Shown one piece after another: positions 22,627 to 58,732 of a DNA stretch of 64,000 bases. The translations under genes were made by a program, and so were the position numbers. This DNA comes from Lampris incognitus. Its lineage: Eukaryota > Chordata > Actinopteri > Lampriformes > Lampridae. The stretch is taken from the NCBI RefSeq assembly GCF_029633865.1, contig NC_079219.1, positions 15,218,310-15,282,309 of the forward strand, read 5' to 3'. A model generated the notes under the pieces. That model saw nothing but the letters and a program-made list of their open reading frames with translations. It was not told where the DNA came from and made no database searches. How positions within the stretch are numbered: the first letter of the stretch is position 1; every line of letters begins with the position of its first letter.

Positions 22627-23349
22627 GTAAGTTGATGTTTGGGGGAAAGCTGATTTACACTTGTCAAAAGCAGTGATTATATATCTCGTATGTTAAATTA
22701 CTGGACGCATTTGTTATTTTAGCCAGGCTGTTCGCGCCGAAAAGGGGTGCGTTATTACATTAGTTTATGGAAGGTGCACAATAAATGTTCTGCTTTCTCC
22801 ACAAAGCAGGGAAGTTGTGTCGGACACATCTGTATGCAGGCTCTTCATACTCTGTTCTTTCCGCGTTAACATTTTGCAGCCCTAGCTCGATCTTGTTTTT
22901 GCTCAAAGAAGTTATACATATAAAAGCTATAATGGTTGTATTTTGTGTATTGGAGGTTATGTCGCGTTGGATTTTCTCTTGGTTTGCAACGCGATTTTTA
23001 GATAATGAGTCATGAGAAGTCGTATGACCGATCCATAAATGGGGCCCATAAGATGTAGGCCTCTGCTTTCCACTCAACATGTCGTCTACCTGGTTCAGCA
23101 TCTCTGATATATTCTCTGCTCCATTGCACTTTATCACCTCTTATTTCATCTGTATCAGTCAATCCTTGTGTATAAATCTGAAGATTGTTGTGTTGTAGTG
23201 TTTTTATTCTTTTATTCTTATGTTAAGCAGACAGAGAGCCACGAGACCGGAGTCAAATCCCATGTATGTGCAAACCTATATGGCCAATAAACACGATTCT
23301 GGTCTGTCTGTTCACCAAACCTATACTTTTCTACATTTTCTATCATCAG

Positions 23350-48520
<25,171 letters not shown>

Positions 48521-48618
48521 CCAGTCGACACGTGGGATAAGCTACTGGCCATGCGCTGAATTTTCAGATGAGACGATGACAACAGGCCGGAGCTGCATTC
48601 AAATCACTTTCAGTTCAT

Positions 48619-49056
48619 CCCCCCCCCCCGTTTCTCCCCAATTGTATCCGGCCAATTACCCCACTCTTCCAAGCCGTCCTGGTCGCTGCTCCACCCCCTC
48701 TGCCTATCCGGGGAGAGCTGCAGACTGCCACATGCCTCCTCTGATACACGTGGAGTCGCCAGCCACTTCTTTTCACCTGACAGTGAGGAGTTTCGCCAGG
48801 GGGACGCAGCACGTGGGAGGATCATGATATCCCCCCCCCCAGTTTCCCCTCCCCCCTGAACAGGCGCCCTGACCAACCAGAGGAGGCGCTAGTGCAGCGA
48901 CCAATACACATACCCACATTCGGCTTCCCACCTGCAGACATAGCCAATTGTGTCTGTAGGCATGCCGGACCAAGCCGGAGGTAACATGGGGATTCGAACC
49001 AGCAATCCCCGTGTTGGTAGGCAATGGAATAGACCGCCATGCCACCCGGACGCCCC
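48619..49056 (-). mobile_element. SINE-B in the cpq 3' UTR
   Basis: A full-length-looking copy in antisense orientation runs from TTTCTCCCCAATTGTATCCG to GCCACCCGGACGCCCC. It starts about 100 nt after the cpq stop and before any poly(A) signal, so cpq transcripts probably include it. Confidence 0.9.
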
Positions 49057-49441
49057 AACTTTCAGTTCACTGTAACTCGCTGTAAGGGTCAGTAGAGAAT
49101 CAACTTGTTGTGTTAGGTAGTGAAGTTTTTTAGTTGTAGATAACTGATTTTGTGTGCTATCAGATGTCATTTCCATGTCTTTATTACCAAGCTGTCAACC
49201 TTTTATCACAGCGTATTACCAAAGCAGCAACATGTGGTTTTCTCCAAAGCATCAAGAACATCCTGCAACATGGCTTAGTGCTGTTGTCAAGATTATTTCA
49301 GTTTTAGGAAAATCTAGTATTGTATGACTTAAGACCGGGACCAACGGTAGGTCAAGTCCAGGTGGAGATAACTGAAGTTTGACTGGAAATTAATGTCAGC
49401 CCACTTGGTCCCTTTTCAAATTTGGTTTGTTTTTTCAGCTG

Positions 49442-49447
49442 AATAAA
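49442..49447 (+). terminator. cpq: candidate cpq poly(A) signal
   Basis: This is the first AATAAA after the cpq stop beyond the SINE-B copy. Others lie at 49557-49562 and 50090-50095; which is used cannot be settled from sequence. Confidence 0.4.
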
Positions 49448-49562
49448 ACATAAACTGAATGTGGGACGAGAAAACAGCTCTCTCATGTACAATGGCTCAT
49501 ACTTGTGTGTAGGTTTTTGACTTGGTTGAATAATATTTAAAAGCATGATTTTTTTTAATAAA

Positions 49563-51519
49563 AATTAAAAGTCATAAAAGTGATGAGTCTGTGGAAAAAA
49601 AAGTGGGTTATTCTCCGTCACACAACGACTACCTGCTTCTATGGTTGAATGCAAAAAGCTCTTAGTGCTTACTAGTGGCAAAAATAAAAAACCTGGGGAA
49701 AATTTGATTTTTTTTTTAACCATGGAAAATGCATAGGAGTTATTGGGCAAGAGGGAAACCAGTGAGTCAGTGCACCCTGAGGTCATGGATGGAAGACGTC
49801 AACCTCTTTCTGTCATTCACAGCCATGACAACAATCTTAAAACACAAAACATATTTCAGTTATATTCTTTTCCAATTGTTTTGAGGCACTTGGTTTGAAT
49901 TTTTGTGCACTTCCCCACACATCGTTGTCATAGGAGTCACGTGCAATTCAAGTTCATACCACCGCTTGGATTGGGTTTGATGAGTATTATTGCATTTGCA
50001 GCATATGGTGTTTTAGGCTTTTTGCTGTCTGTTCTTGATAATGAATTGTTGCATGAAGGACCAGTGAGTGTTACCACCACCAATATGTCAATAAAGCTAC
50101 AAGTCATTCATTCACCTTTGTTCTCAGTGTGTTGGAAAGCGCTCAACATTTTGGTGTCTGGTAAAATGGCAAGAAGTGGGGGGGGCGAGAGGGAGAGGAG
50201 ACAAGGAGAGAAGAGCTATGATGTTTTGGCAAATGTTTGGCTAAGCAAGCGATTGGAGCGACACGAAGAGAGAAAACAGGGCCGGAGGGGGAGGATTTGC
50301 CGTGACAGGTAAAGAAAGGAGAGAGGAGTGAAGAGGCGATGAACGATGAAGAGTAAAACGCATTATAAAAAGGGGGGGTGGGGCGATGGAAACAGCAGTG
50401 ATTTCACAGGAACCACAAACAGTCTCAGGAGATAAAACGCACGCACGCACGCACACACGTGTGTGTGTGTGTGTGCGTGCCTGCGCTGACGCTCACGCGC
50501 TCCCTGATTGACAGAAACACGGACGGACGGACACGCAGCTGGGATGTCTTATCCCAAACCTGATAAGTCAGCACTCGCATGAGGTGATGTCAGAGTTACT
50601 CAGCCAGCCAACGCTGACGGTTTGGGGAAACAGACGAGCGTGAGTGTGTCCGTAGGTATGTGTTTCTGGTTGTTATGGAAGTGAAAACACGGCCTTTTGG
50701 GGGAAGCAGACTTCTCTACACTCCGTCTGCGTCTGAGTTGATGTTGTGATTGTTGAAAAAACACCAGGCACAGGGTCTTTTTCTCAGTGACTCGCTGACC
50801 TGATTCATACGCACGTGCGTGTTCGCTCGCGCGCACACACCGGTATGCCCCCTCCCATCATCCTGTTAACCCGATACACAGCACGCGGACATTCGCCTGT
50901 GTTTAAAATCGATTAGCAATTTCTGAAGCTGAACCAATCCAACGAAGCGAGATTTACACATAAAATGAAATAAACTATACACGCACGCACACATCATAAG
51001 TTATTACACCCTATGGCTCTTTTTATTTTATTTTATTTCCTTTAAATGTTCTAACAGTGTAATGCACACATTTATTACACTGTTCCCTTTTAAATACCCC
51101 ATGTGCAGATACACGCTTTTTAGGCTCCCTCGTCTGTGGTTGACGCAGTTGAGAGATCTCAATTCCCCATTTGCCCCTTTTCCATTTCCTTCCTGTCCTG
51201 TTTTCAGCTCATGTGTACGTTGTTTTACACTATGTTTGTCTCTCTTTTTTGCACAAATATTAAAAAGGATTTGCTTCTCTCGGGGGTGTGCCACATAAAC
51301 ATTCATCACAGTGATAGATTGTTGCTCGTTACATTAGGACATATCTCAAACTGAGTTCACTCGTTTTTGAGTTGCATGCACCTTAATTGATCTGAGCCAA
51401 AGTGTTGCTTCGTCTCCAGTAATTTACACTTTGTCCTCTAGTCACATCTGGCGGAAACAGTTGCTGATGGGGGCGGGGTGGGGGAATAGGTAACGTTTAA
51501 TGGGGGCAAGTGGTGACTT
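49563..51519. other. intergenic DNA downstream of cpq
   Basis: No gene is recognised. A GC- and CpG-rich patch with CACGCACGCACG and a palindromic CACACACGTGTGTGTG lies at 50435-50540. Confidence 0.4.
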
Positions 51520-51960
51520 GTCGCCATCTAGTGGTTGTCTTCAAAAACATTCTAATAATTTATTTTCCCATGTGGGCACTTCTTGTTCAGGCATCAGTCA
51601 GAGAAATCTTGGACTTTGACGAATCAGCCATTTTGCAGCAATGTAGACAGATATGCTATGGATGAGACCGCTGAGCAGACTCACATTCTGATGAACGATT
51701 GTACAGGTGAGAATGATACGACTGTTGTTAATATCGCTACAATACCATTGTTTTAAGAACACCTCCACAGTCGTATGGCTCGGCAAAATGTTCTGCTTCT
51801 CTATCTTATCCATAGTATATATGTCTATACCGTTGCGAAATGTCCAATCGCTGAAGTTCACGCTTTCTCTGTGCATTATTAATGTTTAATCAAAAAGTGT
51901 TCCTCTGGGAAAATGAATGGCGATTACGATCTTTTTTGAACACAACCACTAGATGGCGAC
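51520..51960. mobile_element. 441-bp MITE with about 28-bp terminal inverted repeats
   Basis: GTCGCCATCTAGTGGTTGTC at the left pairs with GACAACCACTAGATGGCGAC-like sequence at the right (one mismatch in this stretch, more beyond). No coding potential. Confidence 0.75.
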
Positions 51961-52204
51961 CGTCGCCCCCTAAAATTGAGCCTCGGTAGTCCAGGCAAAC
52001 TGATGGGGAAACGTCTATTTATACATGCTCAATAATCCAGGTACGGAAATTACATGAAGTTTAATCAGTTCACCTGGACACGTTTATTGAGAGCAACGTT
52101 ACATCACTCATCTAAGTGACCTCTTCAGTCTCAGCTGACTCCAGGTATATCCCCACCCTTACAAAACAACGACACACGCCGTCGATGCGGACAAGTGTAA
52201 TTAA

Positions 52205-52520
52205 ATAAGTAAAATTGTATTTATACAGCACTTTTAAAAACACACAGTTACCAAGTGCTTTACACTCAATACAGAAAACAAGAACAAATACATAAAATAA
52301 ATTGAATGAATACAAAAAACGACATAGGGAGTAAAAACGAACCAAAGAAGGCAGGGATGGGGCTCTATAAAAAAAAGGCTCGCCTGAAAAGCTGGGCTGA
52401 GAAGCCGCTGAGAACAGTCCAGAGATTCAGCAGGTCTAATGGATTGGGGAAGATTATTCCAGAGGTTTGGGGCTAAAACTGAAAAAGGCGCGGTCACCTT
52501 TTATTTTGTAATTGGATTGG
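52205..52520 (-). mobile_element. L2/Rex1-like LINE 3' fragment
   Basis: The minus strand encodes FSVLAPNLWNNLPQSIRPAE, the conserved end of L2/Rex1-type ORF2, and ends in the tail also seen at 24215. Confidence 0.65.
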
Positions 52521-52849
52521 GGGATGGATAAAAGACCGAAGATTGGGGATCGGAGTGGTCGAGAAGTAGAATGCGGGATCAGTGGATCAGAAATGTCACT
52601 GGAGGCGTGGCGTTCGGGTGGCGTGGCGGTCTTTTACGTTGCCTACCAACACGGGGATCGCCGGTTCGAATCTCAGCGTTCGTTACCTTCGGCTTGGTCG
52701 GGCGTCCCTACAGACACAATGCGCTACATGCAGTGGGCTATGTGACGTAGGTCCGCTTCGAATACTGCTTGTACGTTTCCGCTCCCTTTGTTTACGTCAA
52801 GCAGGCGCCGAGCTAGCTATCTAGCTAGCATGACAGTTTGCTCATCATC

Positions 52850-53420
52850 ATGAGTCTACCCAGAAAAAAGTTCAAGACCGAACATTTTCGAAAACAACAA
52901 AATAAATACTCTGAGCATTGCTGTGTCCCACTTTGTTCTGCTAGTTCCAAGCTGAACGGCATACTAAGTTTCCACGGCTTTCCAGTCCATCCTGACCTCA
53001 GAAGACAGTGGCTGGTAAACATACGCCGGGATAATTTCACCATTACCTTTCACACTAAGGTCTGTAGCAGACACTTCTCCACTGATCAGCTCATAGAGCC
53101 AACAACCCTTGATGGTCGAAGAAGGCTTGTTAAAGGTGCTGCACCGACGCTCTTTGAGTGGAATGGCTCTACTGTTGAGACACCACGGCGCAGTGTGTGG
53201 GAGAGAGCAAAACAGCCCAGTCCCTCCTGAGGAGCAACACGATAGCACAAGGGATCACGACTACTGCTCTGTCCCTGAACTGGATGCACTGGACATGTCC
53301 TTGTCATCTGTAGAAGACAAAGACAAAGAGATTGAAGACCTGAGAAAGGAATTGCTGGAGTTGCGTGTCCAGCGAGAGTTTGGGTTACAGCTGTTTCCAG
53401 GCATCCGATTCTATACCAGG
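52850..53420 (+). pseudogene. THAP-domain transposase-like exon with frameshift
   Basis: The ATG at 52850 opens a peptide with a complete THAP C2CH zinc finger: CCVPLCSASSK, then FHGFPVHPDLRRQWL, the conserved KVCSRHF (third Cys and His) and the AAPTLFEW box. THAP fingers bind DNA in P-element-like transposases and their domesticated relatives. After about 120 residues the frame stops (QPSPS), while a neighbouring frame continues as NSPVPPEEQHDS and then a coiled-coil-like run KDKEIEDLRKELLELRVQRE to RFYTR. This implies a 1-base indel near 53200-53225. A GTAACT donor follows at 53421. The DDE-type catalytic exons expected next are absent. Confidence 0.75.
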
Positions 53421-53544
53421 TAACTTTAGGTCCAAGTTGTATGTAACGTATGTAACTGTTAGTCTAACTTTAGCTAACTGTTTGACATCAACCATTAACG
53501 TTGGACATAAATTAAACTAACTTTTTAAAGCATGGTGTTCGAAG

Positions 53545-53880
53545 TAAGTAGCTAGCTAGCTAAGTTTTAGCTATCAAATGGTAACATTACGTTAGCTAAC
53601 GTTAGCTAGCTAGAAGACGACAGCTTTAATAATGCCATGTAACGTTAGCTAGCTAGATACCTACTACTACTAGTGTTATGCATAGCAAGCGAACAGTGGC
53701 TAACAGCCTGCTAAGGCTGATATATATTAATGCTGGTTAAGAATATATGTTACAACGTTGTTGTAGCTAGAGAATTAACAACTGATAAAGCATTACCCAA
53801 CGTTAGAAAGACAGTTAGCTAGCTAATGTCAGTAGCTACAACAAAGGCTAACGTTAGCTTAGCTAGCCTAGTATTTGACA
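53545..53880. repeat. AACGTTAGCTAGC-rich segment
   Basis: Dense overlapping copies of GTTAGCTAGC and GCTAACGTTAGC, self-complementary words, fill the middle of the 52721-54152 insertion. Smaller clusters sit at 1105-1175 and 58660-58730. Confidence 0.8.
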
Positions 53881-53932
53881 TTTGTTACCATTAACTAGCT
53901 ACTTACTCACTCATTAATAGTTGTTTTCTTAC

Positions 53933-54089
53933 CTTCATAATTGTGAATGTAGGTTGCAGCATACAACCCAAAGCCCTTGTCCAATTCGCTGGAACTTGGT
54001 GTTGGTGTTGTTTGCTGGCAAATTCTGTGGATATCTATTACTTTGAGCTTTTGGAGGTCCTGCAAAGAACGGGTGTAAAACAGCGCCAT
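53933..54089 (-). pseudogene. minus-strand first exon of an unrecognised transposon-borne gene
   Basis: The ATG at 54089 opens MALFYTRSLQDLQKLKVIDI and continues HRICQQ to YIHNYEG, ending at GAAG|GTAAGA, a strong splice donor. The frame is open for all 52 codons. It lies at the right end of the 1.43-kb insertion and faces the THAP exon. I do not recognise a domain. By position it may start the accessory gene of the transposon, but this is inference; no downstream exon is visible. Confidence 0.4.
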
Positions 54090-54290
54090 CTATAGACCGG
54101 AAACACACAAGCAGTATTAGGTAGAATGCAGAAATGATTGTGCAAAGTGCGCATTGGCCGTGTCTGTGGGTGGGAAGCTGGATGTGGGTATGTGTCCTGG
54201 TCGCTGCACTAGCGCCTCCTCTGGTCGGTCGGAGCACCTGTTCGGGGGGGGGGCTGGGGGGAATAGCATGATCCTCCCACGTGCCCATAC

Positions 54291-55320
54291 CTGCTTAGCT
54301 TCTGTCATTCAGCAGAGCTAGGATACATGTTTGTCTGGCTGCTGACAATATATGTATTCTCTCAGATAATCCCATCTCACAGATGGGTAGAGCCCGTATC
54401 TCATTCCACACAACTGGCACCCTTCCCTGAATCAGGAGAGACTCCTCTTCAGAGGAGGAAGAGAGCTCTGGTTGAAGCTGGAGAGAGTAGCAACAAGTTG
54501 GTGGTGTATTGCATCATTCCTGTATGCTGACTGTTGGGATTAAAGCAATTTTTGATCTCTACAGGAGCTCGGACAGGATGAACCCAGAATACAAAAAGAG
54601 GAGACACAGTTTTGGATGTTCCGAGGCCAGACGTGAATGAGATAACTAATGGCACCAAAGTTAGATTCAATTCGCTTTCAGTTCAGCCCTCAATTAATTG
54701 GAATCAAATTGGATTTGTGAAAAACTCAGCGCGATTGACCACTATAGTATCCTTAAATGACGGAGTTATTGGAATTACATCTCAGTTGTCACATGAAATT
54801 GCAGTTTTAAATTATGTTTGACCTTTTCTGAGTTGAAAGGGAATTGATACAAGTATAGATTTAAGAGAAGAGCATAACATATTCTGTGAGCAGCACATTT
54901 AGCTCAAAAATGTCAATTTTATATTGTAGGAAAAAGTGAAAACCCTTTGCTGGATCATGCATGGTCAGTTCCTCGTAACCCAGATATTTGGGTCAGCTCC
55001 AGTGACAAAGATGAAGGAAGAAACGTGGTGTAAATATTAAAAGAGATGATGCACACATGAATGTGATGAGAAGGAAATGCAATTTATATTCTCTTTGTTA
55101 GCGGTAAGCCCTTCCCGGTGAAAATAGCTTTAGTGTTACATCAGGCAGAAAGGAATGTCCCTTATAGGAAGAGGTGTGCATGTCTATGTGTTTGTGTCTA
55201 TGAAGGGTTAGGTGTGGCTCTGCCAGCACAGTGGCTAAACTGACTGTGTTTTGACAAAATATGAGGGAGAGAGAAAAGTATAATCGGGCGTATAAAGCTT
55301 CTGTCTGGCAGCCCTGCAAA
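54291..55320. other. intergenic, unassigned
   Basis: Short open frames exist but no domain is recognised. Confidence 0.35.
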
Positions 55321-55352
55321 TAGCAAAAACAGTTTAACCAACAGTACTGAGT

Positions 55353-55429
<77 letters not shown>

Positions 55430-55690
55430 CATTTTTAACTATCCTAATGGGGACTAAATGTCCCATTAGTATAGAAAAACCAGAAACCACCTAACTTGTG
55501 GGGCTATTTTATGGGGCCGCACAAGTAAAAGGGTGTAAAGGGTGTATTTTAAGGTTAGGACTTGGTTTTAGAATTAAGGTTAGAATTAGGGTTAGGTTAA
55601 GGTTAGGGTAAGGGTTAGGGTTAGGCATGTAGTTTGCGTGGTTAAGGTTAGGGTTAAGGGCTAGGAAATGAATGTAGTCAATGAGGGGGT
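55321..55690. repeat. (TG)n block with conserved flanks and telomere-like repeats
   Basis: GCAAAAACAGTTTAACCAAC, a (TG)n tract (about 55358-55428) and CCATTTTTAACTATCCTAAT occur in order, the same arrangement as at 57533-57756. From 55560 to 55660 there are repeated GGTTAGGG/GGGTTA words resembling degenerate interstitial telomere sequence. Confidence 0.75.
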
Positions 55691-55744
55691 CCCACAAGTA
55701 TAGATTTGCGAGTATGTATGTGTGTGTTGTGTTGTGTGTGTGTT

Positions 55745-56205
55745 TTCTTCTGGATCACCACCTTGCCGTGGTGGAGAAGCTTGCGTGTACCAATGATCCC
55801 AAGAGCTATGTCGTGCGGAGCTTGGCGCCTGGTAGGGTCACCCAAGGCGTATAGGTCAAAGGAGAGGTTCCAGACAAAGCGTGATCCAACAAAGGTCAAA
55901 CAAAGCCCTCAACGGTGGATCTGGGGGAAGATGTCTCCAAGTCACAACAGCAGTGAAGGTGGATGAAGGCTGTAACAGAGGGTGGTCCCCAGTCGTCTTG
56001 GTTCTGCATGCCATCGGACTCTGACCTCACTGCCAAGCACCGTGTGGTGGCTGCAGGCCCATCAGCCACTCCATATAAGAAGCTGTCACGCGCAGGTGTC
56101 CTCCCATTAAGTAGCTCCAGAATCGGCCTCTACGCCCACCTGAGGACCCAGAGGGACCCAGAGGGACCCAGAGGGAGGACAGTCATACTCGACCCCGGGT
56201 GACCT
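55745..56205 (+). mobile_element. probable LINE 5' or internal fragment
   Basis: CCACCTTGCCGTGGTGGAGA and GATCCCAAGAGCTATGTCGT resemble a fish LINE 5' sequence. Further on SRIGLYAHLRTQ is encoded, followed by three GAGGGACCCA units. Assigned from general familiarity only. Confidence 0.4.
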
Positions 56206-56232
56206 CCGTGTGTGTGTGTATGTGCATCCCTG

Positions 56233-56243
<11 letters not shown>

Positions 56244-56309
<66 letters not shown>
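56244..56309. repeat. (TG)n microsatellite
   Basis: About 33 TG units. Confidence 0.95.
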
Positions 56310-56312
<3 letters not shown>

Positions 56313-56703
56313 CTGTTAATTTAGTCATTTGTGGAGATCACAAGAAAAAAGGGGCCCAGTCTCAAAGCTGTTATTGGTGCAGGTGACCTTCGAAGACAGA
56401 GAAAGTACCAGGTTACATCAGTTTGCATCACCCAGTGCATATCATCTGAAGAGGGCCGGTTTAAAATTATGCATGAGGAAAACACCCCGATTTGAGGCCA
56501 GGGCAAATAAAAGAAAAGATGCTTTTGTCTTCTTGCTAGTCTCTTAGCTCCATTATATTTTGAAAATAATTAAGGCTAAAAATTAGGACCTTTGGATTGA
56601 CTCAATTGACTTGAAATCAGTCAGTTCGAGGGCAAAACACATTGCAAAATGAATCAACAATGAATAAGTAAAGTATAATTTTTTTTTAATTAATTTGTAT
56701 AGT

Positions 56704-57088
56704 TGGGCAGTACGGTAGTGCAGTGATTAGGGCGGTTGCCTCACAGCAAGAAGGTCCTGGGTTCGAGCCCTGGGGTAGTCCAACCTTGGGGGTCGTCCTC
56801 TGTGTGGAGTTTGCATGTTCTCCCCGTGTCTGCGTGGGTTTCCTCCGGGGGCTCCGGTTTCCTCCCACAGTCCAAAGACATGTAGGTCAGGTGAATCGGC
56901 CGTACTAAATTGTCCCTAGGTGTGTGTGTGTGTGTGTGTGTATGTATGTGTGTGTGTGTGTGTGGACACTGTGATGGACTGGCGGCCTGTCCAGGGTGTC
57001 TCCCCGCCTGCCGCCCAGTGACTGCTGGGATAGACTCCAGCATCCCACAACCCCAGTTGGGATAAGCGGCTTGGATAATGGATGGATT
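56704..57088 (+). mobile_element. SINE-A, full length
   Basis: GGGCAGTACGGTAGTGCAGTG, GGTTCGAGCCC and CCACAGTCCAAAGACATGTA are followed by a (TG)n tract, GCCGCCCAGTGACTGCTGGG and GGATAATGGATGGA. Confidence 0.92.
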
Positions 57089-57247
57089 TGTATAGTTTTC
57101 CCCTGTTTTTTATTTCTTAACAAACAATATTTGTATTTTTCTTTAATTTTTATGTTTTATCTCTATTTTAAATCATATTCAAGTTTTAAGTTATATTTTT
57201 GGCTTTAATATGTGTGTATGTGTATGTCATATATATATGTGTGTGTG

Positions 57248-57294
<47 letters not shown>

Positions 57295-57532
57295 GCCATT
57301 GTTAGCATTTTAATTCAGTTTAATTATCTTTTAAATTCTTAGGGTAAGACAGTATAGAGTGGAAATATAGGCTTTCTATGGGAATGTATGCGCTCTGTGA
57401 GTATTTGGGGGCAGGTGTGAAGCTAGGTGGAGAGGGTGGATGTTTTTTCAAATGTCTCAAAACATCTTAATTTAAAACCTGATTAACTTTCGCGAACTCA
57501 TTCATTAGCTGCTTCCTCTAATGTTCTATTAT

Positions 57533-57756
<224 letters not shown>

Positions 57757-57789
57757 GTTTGGCTGAAAAATATTCAGCAAATGTAGGTG

Positions 57790-57826
<37 letters not shown>

Positions 57827-57947
57827 AGAGTGCGTGACAGAGTTGCATCCTCATTCCGTCTTTGATATGTGAGTTATATGTAAGATGCCAAACCACTGCC
57901 GTAGCCAGGAGGGGGGGGGCAGGGATCCCACCCCCCTCTAATTTCTT

Positions 57948-58349
57948 TTAACCCCCCCCCTTTTCTCCCCAATGTACTTGGCCAATTACCGTATTTTCCG
58001 TGCTGTCTCAGTCGCTGCTTCACCCCCTCTGCCGATCCGGGGAGGGCTCCAGACTACCACATGCCTCCTCCGATATATGTGGAGTCGCCAGTCGCTTCTT
58101 TTCACCTGATAGTGATGAAAAGAAGGACGCCAGGAGGACGTAGCACAGCTGAACAGGCACTCCGACCGACCAGAGGGGGCGCTAGTGCAGCGACTAGGAC
58201 ACATACCTACATCCGGCTTCCCACCCGCAAACACGGCCGATTGTGTCTGTAGGGACGCCTGACCAAGCTGGAGGTAACACGGGGATTCGAACCACCGATC
58301 CCCGTGTTGGTAGACAACGGAATAGACCACCACACCACCCGGACGCCCC
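57948..58349 (-). mobile_element. SINE-B inserted in a hAT relic
   Basis: Body and head as in other copies (CGTGTTGGTAGACAACGGAA, CACCACCCGGACGCCCC). It lies between a hAT-like left end at 57892 (CACTGCCGTAGCCAGGAGGG) and the hAT transposase relic. Confidence 0.9.
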
Positions 58350-58732
58350 TCGAAATATTTTCTGACAGTTCCAAACTGCTTATTCACGGACGTGAGTTTA
58401 ATGCAGCACAGCTATATCAGATAACACTGGTTTTGCGCAGTCCCTGTGCTGAATGATTCCCATACACGTGCAGTGAGTTTACCATAAACCAATCAGTAAG
58501 CTACCTGGATTTTTAACCACCCTCTTTCTTTGAGAGACATAAATTGAAAAAGTCACATCACTTATCTTGTGTAATCATGTATGCTATTGGCCATACAATC
58601 TTATTTTACAGCAAGCCAGTCATAATTGAGCTGTTGTGCGAATGCATTGTTCAATTCGAAAGGGAATCATTAGCTAGCCGTGATCATCACTAACGTTAGC
58701 TAGCTAGCTACCTGAATCGTTAGCTAGCTGCA

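Larger units (their letters stand above)
52721..54152 (+). mobile_element. internally deleted two-gene DNA transposon (ISL2EU-like candidate)
   Basis: Seen directly: the insertion splits a SINE-B, apparently duplicating AT at the junction (left AAT, right ATT, consensus AATT). A THAP-encoding exon reads inward from the left end, and a minus-strand ATG exon with a strong donor reads inward from the right end. About 500 bp of AACGTTAGCTAGC-rich DNA lies between. From recall, ISL2EU transposons have 2-bp AT target duplications and two genes, a DDE transposase and a YqaJ-type nuclease; a THAP-type DNA-binding domain often accompanies such DDE transposases in fish. Neither catalytic domain remains here. 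Kolobok or Harbinger relatives are alternatives, but those use TTAA or 3-bp targets. Confidence 0.5.
52606..54290 (+). mobile_element. SINE-B copy split by a 1.43-kb insertion
   Basis: The head (GGTGGCGTGGCGGTC, GATCGCCGGTTCGAATC) ends at CAGACACAAT (52720). The next part of the SINE-B consensus resumes at ATTGGCCGTGTCTG (54153). The intact copies read ACACAATTGGC here, so everything between is an insertion. Confidence 0.85.

Noticed and set aside
48610..49176. Several open frames overlapping the cpq 3' UTR
   Set aside because: They lie within the SINE-B copy; the same peptides recur at every SINE-B in the window.
54327..54821. Additional exons of the THAP gene to the right of the insertion
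   Set aside because: They lie outside the boundary of the insertion defined by the split SINE-B and show no transposase motif.
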